From positions 1 to 64,000 of the forward strand of contig CAZYVI010000002.1 in assembly GCA_964651245.1 (NCBI GenBank): a DNA stretch of 64,000 bases, read 5' to 3'. How positions within the stretch are numbered: position 1 is the stretch's first letter; every line of letters begins with the position of its first letter. The DNA comes from Avedoeria sp964651245 (GTDB taxonomy: Bacteria > Chloroflexota > Anaerolineae > Epilineales > Epilineaceae). The notes under the pieces are model-generated. The model saw nothing but the letters and a program-made list of their open reading frames with translations, was not told where the DNA came from and made no database searches. The translations under genes and the position numbers were made by a program. Positions 51,546 to 60,373 of this stretch are shown here, piece after piece.

Positions 51546-51741
51546 GCGGCCGCCGCCCTCCCCGTTCGCGCTCGCGGTCACCCGATGGCCTGCTGCGACC
51601 GGCGCAGCGCATCGGGTTCGACCTCTCCGTTGCCGAGCGCGCCGAAAAGTCACGGCCGGCGCCCAATCCGTTCGGGCGCGGCATGTTCCGCGCCCGCGCC
51701 CGCGCCGCTCGGCGATCCACGGCCCTGCTCCGACCCGACGG

Positions 51742-51747
51742 TATACT
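51742..51747 (+). promoter_or_regulatory. -10 element TATACT, 7 nt before the GT2 gene
   Basis: TATACT ends 7 nt before the ATG at 51755, predicting a leaderless transcript for the two-GT2 operon. No -35 is evident. Confidence 0.45.
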
Positions 51748-51754
51748 CCCCGCC

Positions 51755-52942
51755 ATGCTCCCCACCCCGCGCGACGTCGCCCCCATCCTCCTCACCCACA
51801 ACGGCTCCGCCCACCTCCCCACCGCGCTCGCCGCCTGCCTCGCCCTCGACGGCCTGGCCGACCCGGCGGCCGTCGTCGTCGCCGACAACGGCTCGACGGA
51901 CGGCGCGCTCCAGCGCGTGGCGCGCGACTTCCCGGCCGTCACGCGCCTCGACCTCGGCGCCAACCTCGGCTTCGCCGCCGGCTACAACGCCGCCGCGGCC
52001 GCCTGCCACTACCCCTGGCTCCTGCTGCTCAACGACGACACCGCCATCGCCCCCACCGCCCTGGCCGCGCTGTGCGACGCGCTGTCGCCGGGCGACGTCT
52101 GCGCCGGCGCCCGCCTCGTGGACTGGGAGGGCGCGCGGATCGATTTCGACGGCGGTGCCGCCTCGTGGACCGGCCATGGCCATCCGCTGGGGCACGGCCG
52201 CCGCCTGGCGGCGCGGCGCGGCCACGGCCCGGCCGGCCCGGCGACGTCGCTCTTCGCGTGCGGCGCGGCGATGCTCGTCGAGCGCGCCGCCTTCCTGGCC
52301 CTGGGCGGCTTCGACCCCGGCTACTTCATGTACTACGAAGACGTCGACTTCGGCTGGCGGCTCACCCTCGCCGGCCACGACGTCCGCCACGTGCCCGCCG
52401 CCGTCGTCCGCCACCGCGGCGGCGGCAGTGCGGCGGCCTTCGCGCAGCCGGTTCGGGCGCGATGGCACGAGCGCAACGCGCTGGCCAACGTCGCCAAGAA
52501 CACCGCCGACGCCCACCTCGCCCGCGCCCTGCCGGCCGCCGTCGCCCTGACCGCCGTCCGCGCCGGCGCCCCGCCCGACGTCATCGACGCCGCGGCGCGC
52601 GCGCCGATCGGCGCCGCGGGCCACGCCGCCGCCGCGAACCCCGCCGCCCCTGCCCTGCCCGTGCCCGCCGCCGACTGGCCCGGCTGGCCCTTCCTCGCCC
52701 CGCTCGCCCTCGACTGGGATGCCCTGGCCGCCGCCCGCGCCGCCGTCCGGCCCCGCTGGGCGCGCCCGGCCGGCGACGTCGTCGCCCGCCTCGGCCGGCC
52801 CTGGGCGCCGGTGCCGCCGACGGCCGCCGGCTGGGCGGCGCTGCGGCGGGCGGCGGCGGTGTTCGAGCTCGAGGCGATCTTCGGGCCGGTCGACGCCCAC
52901 GCCGGGCTGCGCGGCCGGCTCCGCCGGGCGCTCGGGCGATGA
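51755..52942 (+). CDS. GT2-family glycosyltransferase
   Basis: A 395-aa GT-A enzyme with VVADNGSTDGALQRV, LDLGANLGFAAGYNAA, the metal motif LLLNDDTAIAP and YFMYYEDVDFGWRL with the later acidic residues. It resembles rhamnosyl-type GT2 enzymes. Residues about 290-395 form an Ala/Pro-rich helical tail with few known features. It is translationally coupled to a second GT2 gene (4-bp overlap), and the acceptor is unknown. Confidence 0.9.
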   Translation: MLPTPRDVAPILLTHNGSAHLPTALAACLALDGLADPAAVVVADNGSTDGALQRVARDFPAVTRLDLGANLGFAAGYNAAAAACHYPWLLLLNDDTAIAPTALAALCDALSPGDVCAGARLVDWEGARIDFDGGAASWTGHGHPLGHGRRLAARRGHGPAGPATSLFACGAAMLVERAAFLALGGFDPGYFMYYEDVDFGWRLTLAGHDVRHVPAAVVRHRGGGSAAAFAQPVRARWHERNALANVAKNTADAHLARALPAAVALTAVRAGAPPDVIDAAARAPIGAAGHAAAANPAAPALPVPAADWPGWPFLAPLALDWDALAAARAAVRPRWARPAGDVVARLGRPWAPVPPTAAGWAALRRAAAVFELEAIFGPVDAHAGLRGRLRRALGR

Positions 52943-54093
52943 CGCGCCGCGCCGCGGGCGAAGCGATCGACGTGGCTGCCGACAGGCTCGCCGACGCACC
53001 CACCGACGCGGCCGTCGACGTCGTCGTCGTCAGCTGGAACAACCGCGCCTACCTGGCCGACCTGCTGCCGGCCCTGGCCGCCCAGACGCACCGGCGCCAT
53101 CGCGTCGTCGTCGCCGACAACGGCTCGACGGACGGGACGCTGGGCTGGCTGGCGGCGGAGTGGCCGGCCGTCGAGGCCCTCGACCTGGGGGCCAACCTCG
53201 GCTTTGCCGCCGCCAACAACCGCGCCATCGCCCGCGGCACGGCGCCGTGGGTCGCGCTCGTCAACAGCGACACCGTCCCCGAGCCGGGCTACCTGGCCGC
53301 CCTCGTCGCCGCCGGCGCCGCGCGGCCGCGCGTCGGCAGCGTCGCCAGCCTGATGCTGTTCATGGACCGGCCGCAGGTCGTGAACTCGGCCGGCATCGCC
53401 GTCGACCCGACCGGCATCGCCTGGGACTGGCTGGGCGGGGCGCGCGTCGACGCGCTGCCGTTCGTGGCCGACGACGCCCCGGTGCCGGTCTTCGGCGCCT
53501 CGGCCGGCGGCGCGCTCTACCGCCGCGCCGCGCTCGACGACGTCGCGCTGCCGGGCGGCGGCGAGGCGCGCGCCGGGCCGTTCGACGAGGCCTTCTTCAT
53601 GTACCTCGAGGACGTCGACCTCGCCTGGCGGCTGCGGCTGCGCGGCTGGGAGAGCGTGCTGGCGCCGGCGGCCCGGATCGCGCACGTCGGCAGCGGCACG
53701 TCGGGCGAGGGCTCGCCGTTCAAGAACCGGCTGCTGGCGCGCAACAAGGTCTGGACGGTGGTCAAGAACTACCCGGCCGCGCCGCTCGTCGCGCGCCTGC
53801 CGCTCGTCATCGCCTACGACCTGGCGTCGGTGCCGTACCGCGTGGTGGTGCACGGCCAGACCGCGGCGCTGCGCGGCCGCCTCGACGCGCTGGCGGGCCT
53901 CGGCCGCGCCTGGCGCGCGCGGCGGCGGATCCAGGCCGCGCGCACCGCGCCGTGGCGGTTCGTGGCGGCGGCGATGCAGCCGCTGGCCACGCCCTGGCAG
54001 GTGGCGCGCCGCTATCGTCACCTCGCCGCCGCGCCGGCGAGCGGATCGCCGACGGCCTCGGCGCGCGCGTCGACCGCCCCGCCGCCGCCCTGA
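52939..54093 (+). CDS. GT2-family glycosyltransferase
   Basis: A 384-aa GT-A enzyme paralogous to the preceding one. It has VVVVSWNNRAYLADLLPAL, VVADNGSTDGTLGWL, ALVNSDTVPEPGYL (NSD metal motif) and FFMYLEDVDLAWRLRLRG. The C-terminal part (about 275-384) has amphipathic segments typical of membrane-associated rhamnosyltransferase-like GT2 proteins, then a Pro/Ala/Ser tail. It is coupled to the upstream gene, and both probably extend the same chain. Confidence 0.92.
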   Translation: MTRRAAGEAIDVAADRLADAPTDAAVDVVVVSWNNRAYLADLLPALAAQTHRRHRVVVADNGSTDGTLGWLAAEWPAVEALDLGANLGFAAANNRAIARGTAPWVALVNSDTVPEPGYLAALVAAGAARPRVGSVASLMLFMDRPQVVNSAGIAVDPTGIAWDWLGGARVDALPFVADDAPVPVFGASAGGALYRRAALDDVALPGGGEARAGPFDEAFFMYLEDVDLAWRLRLRGWESVLAPAARIAHVGSGTSGEGSPFKNRLLARNKVWTVVKNYPAAPLVARLPLVIAYDLASVPYRVVVHGQTAALRGRLDALAGLGRAWRARRRIQAARTAPWRFVAAAMQPLATPWQVARRYRHLAAAPASGSPTASARASTAPPPP

Positions 54094-54284
54094 TCGGCCG
54101 CCCCGGCGCGCGGATCGGCCGCGCCGCCGCGATCGACCGGCGCCGCGGGCGCGTAACGTACCCCTCGCCGGCCGCGACCCGTTAACCACTGCGGCACGGA
54201 GTGCGCGGACCGCCGCGCGCGGACCGTCCGAAACCCATCCGATCGACGCGCAGGCTGGCGCCCACGCGTCCCGACCCGAGAACG

Positions 54285-55205
54285 ATGCACCGACCCATCC
54301 TCGCCGACGGCCCCGAGCTGGGGTCGACGCTGTCCGCCCTCGCGCCCGCGCGCCGTCGCGACGTCGAGCTCGCCCGCGCCGTGGCCGCGGCGGCCGGCGA
54401 TCTGCTGCTGCGCCACGCCGTCGACCTCGCGGCGCGCGACGGCCAGCGGACGCTGGCGGCCCGCCGCAAGACGGACGGCAGCCTGGTGACCGCGGCCGAT
54501 CTGGCCGCCGATCGCCTGATCGCCGCGCAGCTCCGCGCCGCCCGCCCCGGCGACGCGATCCTGTCCGAGGAGTCGACGACCCGCTTCGGCGGCGGCCGCA
54601 CCTGGGTCGTCGACCCGCTGGACGGCACGACGAACTTCGCCGCCGGCCTCGGGGTCTGGGGCGTCACGATGGCGCTGTTGGAGGATGGCGTGCCGGTCGT
54701 CGGCGTCAGCGCCTTCCCGCGCCTGGGCCTCGACTTCACCGCCGTCGCCGGCGGCGGCGCGTTCGCCGGCACGGCGCGCCTCGGCCGCGCGGCGCGGTCG
54801 GGCGCCGACGGCCCGGCCGAGCTCGGCGCCGACGACCTCGTCGCCCAGTGCAGCCGGACGGCGGCCGGTCCGGTCCTGGACCTGGCCGGCACCCGCCGCT
54901 CGCTCGGCAGCACGGCCTACCACCTGGCGATGGTGGCGTCCGGCACCTGCCGCGCCAGCATCACCGCCGCGGCCGGGATCTGGGACGTCGCCGCCGGCTG
55001 GCTGCTGGTCCTCGAGGCCGGCGGCGCCGTCAGCGACCGCGACGGCGGCACCCCGTGGCCCCTGGCCGTGGGCGAGTGGTCGGAGCGGCGCGTCGAGACG
55101 CTGGCGGCCGCCGACCCGGCCGGCCACGCCGCCCTACGGCGTGCGCTCGGCGGCGGGAGCGCGCGGCCGTTCGACGATCCCGACGGGGTGCGGACCGCGG
55201 CCTGA
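54285..55205 (+). CDS. Inositol monophosphatase family protein
   Basis: A 306-aa Mg2+-dependent phosphatase of the IMPase/CysQ/FBPase superfamily. The motifs are RRKTDGSLVTAADLAADRLI, LSEES near residue 97, WVVDPLDGTTNFAAGLGVWG with the metal-binding Asp residues and, near the C-terminus, AAGIWDVAAGWLLVLEAGG. All metal ligands appear intact. The substrate may be inositol phosphate, histidinol phosphate or PAP, and cannot be told here. The start is ATG 54285. Confidence 0.92.
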   Translation: MHRPILADGPELGSTLSALAPARRRDVELARAVAAAAGDLLLRHAVDLAARDGQRTLAARRKTDGSLVTAADLAADRLIAAQLRAARPGDAILSEESTTRFGGGRTWVVDPLDGTTNFAAGLGVWGVTMALLEDGVPVVGVSAFPRLGLDFTAVAGGGAFAGTARLGRAARSGADGPAELGADDLVAQCSRTAAGPVLDLAGTRRSLGSTAYHLAMVASGTCRASITAAAGIWDVAAGWLLVLEAGGAVSDRDGGTPWPLAVGEWSERRVETLAAADPAGHAALRRALGGGSARPFDDPDGVRTAA

Positions 55206-55256
55206 CCGTTCGCGGACCGCCCGGGCCGGCCGGCAACCGGGCTGCGGCGGCCGTGC

Positions 55257-55262
55257 TACCAT
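55257..55262 (+). promoter_or_regulatory. -10-like TACCAT, 6 nt before the GH5-like gene
   Basis: TACCAT ends 6 nt before the GTG at 55269. The match is weaker than in other leaderless-type sites of this window. Confidence 0.3.
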
Positions 55263-55268
55263 GGCCGG

Positions 55269-56588
55269 GTGGACCGCCAGACGCCCGCCCCCCGTTACGC
55301 CCGCGCCCTGCTGGCCTTGGCGCTCGCCGCCGTCCCGGCCGCCTGCGCGCGACCGCCCGTCGCCACCCCGCCGGCCGTGCCGGCGACGGCCGATCCGGCG
55401 GCGAGCGACGCGTCGCCCGCGGCCGCGCTGCCGCACCCGACCACGGCGCAGGCCCACGCGGCCGTCGACGACGACGCCGCGCGCCGGGCGCCGTCGCCCG
55501 GCCTCCACTTCCCGGTCGTCCTCCAGTTCGTCGGGCCGGCGTCGGACCCGGGTGCACACGCCGCGACGCCCGACGGGGCCTCGCCGTCGACGGCCGGCGC
55601 GGCCGTCGGTGCCGCGCCGGGCGCGCCGCCCGCCGCGCCGTGCGCCGGCATCCTCGGGCGCGACGGGGCGCGCCTCGTGCTCGACGGCCGCCCGGTGACG
55701 CTGTTCGGCGTCAACGCCACGATGCTCCTCGACCCCGAGGTCGAGGAGGACCAGGTCGACGGGCTCGTGGCGGCGCTGGCGGAGCGCGAGGTGAACACGG
55801 CGCGCGTCTGGTTCTTCCACGACCACGACCCCGACCGCTTCGCGCGCCTGCTCGACGCCGGCGGGCGTCACGGCGTGCGCTTCGTGGTGACGCTCGCCGA
55901 CAACGTCTTCAAGGGCCGCGACTGGTTCGGCAGCCGCGATGACGAGCGCCGCTACCGCCCCCATCTGGCGGCGACGGTGGCGCGGTTCAAGGATCGGCCC
56001 GAGGTCGCGATGTGGGAGCTGATCAACGAGCCGAACTGCGGCCAGCGGCACGACCAGGAGTGCCTCGACACGATCAAGGGCTGGCTGCGCTCGCGCGCCG
56101 CCGAGGTCAAGGCCCTCGACGCCTGCCACCTCGTCTCGACCGGCACGATCGGCGCCGGCAACTACGACGAGGAGCTCACGATGTACCGCCGCGTCCACCG
56201 CGAGCCGCCGATCGACGTCCTCTCGGCCCACCGCCGCTCGACCGACACCAGCGACAAGGAACGGGCCGTGTCCGACGAGCTCGACAAGCCGCTGCTCTAC
56301 GGCGAGATCTACGACGCCGCCTACAGCGACGGCTGCGACCCGCTGAGCGACGACGCCGTCGCCCGCCGCGCCGAGCGCATCGCCGACGACCTGCGCGACA
56401 CCGTGGCCGAGGGTGCGGCGGGCTACCTGCTGTGGGACTTCGCCCCGGGCAAACTGCGCCGCACGGGCGACAACACCCGCGACTACTGCAACAAGTTCGG
56501 CTTCGGCCTCGACGACCCGCTCTGGACGCGGCTCGCCGGCGATCCGGCGCTGCCGCCGCCAGCGCCGTGGTCGCCGGCCGCGCCGTGA
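55269..56588 (+). CDS. GH5-like glycoside hydrolase lipoprotein
   Basis: A 439-aa lipoprotein (signal ending AVPAAC) with a ~100-residue Ala/Pro linker and then a TIM-barrel glycosidase. Key segments are LVLDGRPVTLFGVNATML, ARVWFFHDHDPDRF, MWELINEPNCG with the acid/base Glu after Asn, and LLYGEIYDA with the likely nucleophile Glu. The pattern fits clan GH-A, family 5-like beta-glycanases or mannanases. It is coupled to a GT-C gene (GTGA overlap), so it may act on the organism's own glycan. Confidence 0.85.
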   Translation: MDRQTPAPRYARALLALALAAVPAACARPPVATPPAVPATADPAASDASPAAALPHPTTAQAHAAVDDDAARRAPSPGLHFPVVLQFVGPASDPGAHAATPDGASPSTAGAAVGAAPGAPPAAPCAGILGRDGARLVLDGRPVTLFGVNATMLLDPEVEEDQVDGLVAALAEREVNTARVWFFHDHDPDRFARLLDAGGRHGVRFVVTLADNVFKGRDWFGSRDDERRYRPHLAATVARFKDRPEVAMWELINEPNCGQRHDQECLDTIKGWLRSRAAEVKALDACHLVSTGTIGAGNYDEELTMYRRVHREPPIDVLSAHRRSTDTSDKERAVSDELDKPLLYGEIYDAAYSDGCDPLSDDAVARRAERIADDLRDTVAEGAAGYLLWDFAPGKLRRTGDNTRDYCNKFGFGLDDPLWTRLAGDPALPPPAPWSPAAP

Positions 56589-58870
56589 GCCCGGCGGACC
56601 CCCGACCGACGCCCGCGCCGCCTGCCCCGCCGGCGGACCTCGCGTCGCCCGCCGCGCCGGCCGCGCGGGACCCACGGCCGCCCCGCGCCGGTCGCTGGGC
56701 CGTCGGGGCCGCCGCTGCCGTCGTCGCCGTCGCCTGCCTGACGACGGTCCAGGCCCGCTACAACGCCAGCCCGCACGTCTACACCACCGACGTCGGCGAG
56801 ATCCAGAACGCCCTGCCGCGCTGGGGCACGCTCCACTTCACCGGCTACCCCCTCTACAGCGCCGTCGGGTCGGCGTTCGTCGCGGTGCTGCGGCTCGTCG
56901 GCGTCGAGCCGGCGCTCGGGTCGTCGCTGTTCTCGCTCCTCTGGGCCGCCCTCGGCGCGGCCGCGGTGGCCGCCCTGGCGATCGCCCTCGGCGCGGGGCT
57001 CGCCGCGGCCGTCGTGGGCGCCGCCGCCTACGGCCTGTCGACATCGGCCTGGGTCAACGGTTCGGTCGCCGAGGTCCACAGCATGACGATGCTGTTCACC
57101 GCCCTCTGCCTCTGGCTGGCCGTGCGCTACGACCGCACCGGCGACCGCGCCGACCTCGTCTGGCTGGCGCTGGCGTTCGTCCACGGCGTGCTGCACATGC
57201 GCGCCGTGCTGTTCTTGGCGCCGGCGCTGGCCGTCCTCGTCGCCCCGCGCGCCCGCACCGTGGCGCGCGCCTGGCGGCCGCTGGCCGCCGTCGCCGTCCT
57301 GTCGCCGCTCGTCTACCTGTACATGCCGCTGCGCGAGTGGATGGGCGCCCGCTGGACGTTCGGCCAGACCCGCACCTGGCGCGGCTTTTGGGCGATGGTG
57401 CTCGACACCAAGGCCGACCGCATCCTCCACCCGCCCGCCGACGCCGCCGAGTGGTGGCAGCGCGCCCGCACCGTCGCCGGGCTGCTGCACGACGACCTGG
57501 CATGGCCGCTGCTGGCCCTCGGCCTGGTCGGGGTGTGGACGGCGGCCGCGCGGGCGCGGGGCGGCGGGTCATCGCCATCCGCGCCGGTGTCGGCGCCTGA
57601 CACGACGGTCGACCTCGGCGCCCCGTCGCGCGGCTGGCGCACGGCGCTGGCCTTGACGCTGGCCTGGCTGCCGTACGCCGCGCTGTGCCTCGTGATCTGG
57701 GAGGGGCGGGTGTCGGACGCCCTGCTGGCCGTGAAGCTGCCGGTGATCCTGGTCGCGGGCGTCGGCCTGGCGCTGGGCCAGACGTGGCTCGGGGCGCGCG
57801 CCGGCGCCGCGGCCGGGCGCGCCGCGCTGGCCGCCGGCGCGGTCGCCGTCGCGCTCGTCGCCGCCCGCAGCTACCGGACGATCCGGCCCATCGTCGACGA
57901 CGCCTCGCTGGCGCCGCTCGTCGCCGACGCCGACCGCCTCTCGATCGCGGCGCCGGCGCCGGGCGGCGCGCGCCAGGCGCCGGTCACGCTGGCGGCGCTC
58001 TGGGGCCACAGCTTCTGGGCGCTGGCCTACGCCCAGGCCTACCTGGGCCGCGTCGACGGCGTCACGCTCGTCGACCACAACGCCGACGTCGGCGCCATCG
58101 CCCGGCGCGAGATGCTGCTGACGCCCGCCGATACCGTGACGGTGCTCGATGCCGGCTGGTGGCGCGACCGGCTCGGCCGCGTCCACCCCGAGGCGATCGC
58201 CCCCGGCATCGTCTGGCTGCGGCACGACGCGCGGCGCGCCGACGACGGCGCGATCGCCGGCCTCGAAGCCGGCCTCGGCTGGAGCCGCCGCCTGGCCGAC
58301 CCGGCGGCGGGCACCTTCCCGAACGGCTGGCCGGCCGCCGACGGCGCCGCCTTCGCCGTCACGCCCGACCTGGCCATCGCCGCCGCCGACGTGCGCTGCC
58401 CGGCCGACGATCCGGCCACGCTCGTCGTCACCCTCGACTGGCGCGCAACGCGGCCGCCCGAGCGCGACGAGGCCGTCGCCGTCCACGTCGTCGCCGGCCC
58501 CGACGACCGCGTCGTCGCCCAGGCCGACCGCGCCGTGCCGGTCGACGGCTGGCGGCCGATGTCGGGCTGGGACCCCGGCGAGCGGATCCGCGACCAGATC
58601 GCCGTCCGCGCCGCCGACGCCGACCGCGCCGCGGTGCGGGTCACGGCCTACCACGCCGACGGCGCGGGCGGCTTCGTGAACGGCGCCTGGCTGCGGCTGG
58701 CGGTGCCGGCGGCGTGCCGGGGCGGTCCGTGGAGGACCCCACGGCGTCGCACGCCCGTTGGATCTCGACCGAGCCCAGCGACCTCGTCGCGCCGGGCTTG
58801 CCGCGACGCTGAGCCGATCAGGCGCCGCGCGGCACGATCAGCGACGGGTCGTCGTGGCCGACGGTGTTGA
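56585..58870 (+). CDS. DUF2723-family GT-C membrane protein
   Basis: A 761-aa membrane protein. After a Pro-rich N-terminus comes the DUF2723 hallmark: TTDVGEIQNALPRWGTLHFTGYPLYSAVG. About ten helices follow, then a soluble region (about 420-700). DUF2723 proteins are GT-C-type enzymes, possibly protein O-glycosyltransferases. The start GTG overlaps the GH5-like stop. The 3' end overlaps the convergent SRAP gene by 53 bp, and the last ~20 residues (Arg-rich) may be read-through of no importance. Confidence 0.85.
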   Translation: MSPADPRPTPAPPAPPADLASPAAPAARDPRPPRAGRWAVGAAAAVVAVACLTTVQARYNASPHVYTTDVGEIQNALPRWGTLHFTGYPLYSAVGSAFVAVLRLVGVEPALGSSLFSLLWAALGAAAVAALAIALGAGLAAAVVGAAAYGLSTSAWVNGSVAEVHSMTMLFTALCLWLAVRYDRTGDRADLVWLALAFVHGVLHMRAVLFLAPALAVLVAPRARTVARAWRPLAAVAVLSPLVYLYMPLREWMGARWTFGQTRTWRGFWAMVLDTKADRILHPPADAAEWWQRARTVAGLLHDDLAWPLLALGLVGVWTAAARARGGGSSPSAPVSAPDTTVDLGAPSRGWRTALALTLAWLPYAALCLVIWEGRVSDALLAVKLPVILVAGVGLALGQTWLGARAGAAAGRAALAAGAVAVALVAARSYRTIRPIVDDASLAPLVADADRLSIAAPAPGGARQAPVTLAALWGHSFWALAYAQAYLGRVDGVTLVDHNADVGAIARREMLLTPADTVTVLDAGWWRDRLGRVHPEAIAPGIVWLRHDARRADDGAIAGLEAGLGWSRRLADPAAGTFPNGWPAADGAAFAVTPDLAIAAADVRCPADDPATLVVTLDWRATRPPERDEAVAVHVVAGPDDRVVAQADRAVPVDGWRPMSGWDPGERIRDQIAVRAADADRAAVRVTAYHADGAGGFVNGAWLRLAVPAACRGGPWRTPRRRTPVGSRPSPATSSRRACRDAEPIRRRAARSATGRRGRRC

Positions 58871-59489
58871 CGGCCCGGCCGACGGCCACGAACGTCAGCG
58901 CGTCGTCCGGCAGCGATCGCAGCAGCGGCTCTACCAGGGCCGGGTCGGTGGCCGCGGGATCGAGCCAGAGGTCGTAGTCGGCGGGGTCGAGGATCACCGG
59001 CATACGGTCGTGCAGCGGGCGCAGCGCCGCGTTGGCGTCGGTGGTCAGGATCGTGAACGTCTCGAGCGGTTCGGCCCCCCGGCTCCAGCGCTCCCACAGG
59101 CCGGCGAACGCGAACGGCGCGTGGTCGGGGCGGGTGATGTGGTACGGCTGCTTGGCGCCGCCCTCGGCGCGCCACTCGTAGAAGCCGTCGGCCGGCACCA
59201 GGCAGCGGCGCCGGCGGAGCGCGGCGCGAAAGCTCGGCTTGTCGGCGGCGGTCTCGGCGCGGGCGTTGATGAGCCGGCCGGCGCCGGCGGCGTCTTTGGC
59301 CCACGCCGGCACCAGGCCCCAGCGCAGGAAGGCGAGCGCCGGCGCCTCGGCCGCCGGCGACCACCGGACCACCGGCGCGGCCTGGGTCGGGGCGATGTTG
59401 AACCGCGGCGCCAGGTCGGGCACGGCCTCGAGGCCGAAGTGCTCGGCGATCGTCTCGGCCGGCACCGACAACGTGTAGCGACCGCACAC
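58818..59489 (-). CDS. yedK: SRAP-domain abasic-site protein (YedK/HMCES-like)
   Basis: SOS-response-associated peptidase family protein that crosslinks to abasic sites in single-stranded DNA. The true start is GTG 59489, because the family requires Cys2 to be exposed: the protein starts V-CGRYTLSVP. Catalytic and binding residues are Cys2, Asn75 (GRLINARAE), Glu105 (ADGFYEW) and His160 (LHDRMPVIL), the same spacing as in YedK. The 223-aa length is normal. GGAGG lies 6 nt before the GTG, and a TACAAT -10 lies at 59574-59569. Longer starts would bury the cysteine and are rejected. Confidence 0.96.
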   Translation of the reverse strand: MCGRYTLSVPAETIAEHFGLEAVPDLAPRFNIAPTQAAPVVRWSPAAEAPALAFLRWGLVPAWAKDAAGAGRLINARAETAADKPSFRAALRRRRCLVPADGFYEWRAEGGAKQPYHITRPDHAPFAFAGLWERWSRGAEPLETFTILTTDANAALRPLHDRMPVILDPADYDLWLDPAATDPALVEPLLRSLPDDALTFVAVGRAVNTVGHDDPSLIVPRGA

Positions 59490-59568
59490 GGCGCACCTCC
59501 GTCGGGTCGTCGCCCGCGCCGGACCCGGCGGACGATTGCCGGGCCGTGGTGCACACGCCCCCGCGCCC

Positions 59569-59574
59569 ATTGTA
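59569..59574 (-). promoter_or_regulatory. -10 element TACAAT upstream of the SRAP gene
   Basis: A minus-strand TACAAT about 80 nt before the GTG. Unlike other sites here, it gives a true leader that carries the GGAGG ribosome site. Confidence 0.45.
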
Positions 59575-59607
59575 GTGCGGCCCGCCGGACCGATCGCGCC
59601 CACGCAA

Positions 59608-59633
59608 ACGGGCGGCCCCGCGGGGCCGCCCGT
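59608..59633 (-). terminator. Intrinsic-terminator-like hairpin
   Basis: ACGGGCGGCCCCG (59608-59620) and its exact complement (59621-59633) form a 13-bp perfect stem with no extra loop. On the minus strand it is followed by TTTGCG. It lies 60 bp beyond the stop of the small exported protein gene at 59694. Confidence 0.7.
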
Positions 59634-59693
59634 GTCCAAACCGATCAACCGTCCCAATCGACCCGGCGGCCGAGGCCGCCGGCGGTCCACCGC

Positions 59694-60197
59694 CTAGCGG
59701 TAGCGCGCCGCGTGGTAGCGGATCAGGCGGATCGACTGCCCGTACGCCGCCTTGCCGGTCTCGAAGTCCGCCGCGGCGCTCGTCGGCACCTCGCCGCCCG
59801 CCTGGCAGCGCAGCGTCATGGCGGCCAGGCCATCGTACTGGGCACGCAGGCCCTGGGCCGCGCCGTCGTGGTTCTTGGCCACGGCGTCGGGCGCCAGCGC
59901 GCCGGTGCCCTCGAGGTCGTTCACCATGCCGTGGCCGCGGTGCAGGAGGTCGACGAAGTCGGCCGAGCAGAACACCTCGGGCTTGGTCTCGGCGGCCGAG
60001 AGGACCGTCGCCACGTCGACGTTCCAGGCATCGACGGCGGCGGTGAGGCCGTCCATCGCCTTGAAGTAGGTCCGGATGCGCTGCATCCCGCTCTCGGCGT
60101 GCGCCGGCGACGGGGCAGCGGTGACGAACGCGGCGCCGGCCAGCGCGACGGCGGCCAGGGCGGTGCGGAACGTGCGGGTCATGGCGATCGGCGACAT
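59694..60197 (-). CDS. Small exported protein, 167 aa
   Basis: The ATG at 60197 has GGAGG eight bases upstream and gives a signal peptide (TFRTALAAVALAGAAFVTAAPSPAHA). The mature part is ~130 residues, mostly helical, with one Cys pair (EVFCSADF, LRCQAGG) that may form a disulfide. I do not recognise the family. Later ATG starts (60182) are possible. It is a single-gene unit ending at a strong terminator. Confidence 0.7.
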   Translation of the reverse strand: MSPIAMTRTFRTALAAVALAGAAFVTAAPSPAHAESGMQRIRTYFKAMDGLTAAVDAWNVDVATVLSAAETKPEVFCSADFVDLLHRGHGMVNDLEGTGALAPDAVAKNHDGAAQGLRAQYDGLAAMTLRCQAGGEVPTSAAADFETGKAAYGQSIRLIRYHAARYR

Positions 60198-60373
60198 CTG
60201 GTGATCCTCCGTTGTCACGCAACTCAGCGCGTGTGTCTCAACGGGGATCAGTCTACGGGCCGCGGTCGGAGCGTGCTTGACGCCCGCCTGCCCCGGCGCG
60301 GGCGGGCGCCGGGCCAGCCGCTGGCCGGACGCTGACCGCGGGCTGACGGCCGGCGCGGACGCCGGCTAGGGCG

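Larger units (their letters stand above)
51402..51754. other. 353-bp divergent intergenic region
   Basis: This lies between the ECF sigma gene (minus) and a GT2 gene (plus). I see no gene. It contains CACAAT for the minus strand (51415-51410), TATACT for the plus strand (51742-51747) and a long hairpin at 51512-51545. Confidence 0.6.

Noticed and set aside
58818..58870. 53-bp overlap of the DUF2723 and SRAP genes as evidence of a frameshift
   Set aside because: The DUF2723 protein is complete before the overlap. The extra Arg-rich tail is simply a late stop codon running into the convergent gene.
59490..59690. Longer N-terminus for the SRAP protein
   Set aside because: It would hide the essential Cys2. 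The GTG at 59489 has a GGAGG site and gives the exact family start.
60281..60308. Inverted repeat CGCCCGCC/GGCGGGCG as terminator of the PT-rich protein gene
   Set aside because: Only 8-bp arms in a GC-rich background and no T-run. It could be chance.
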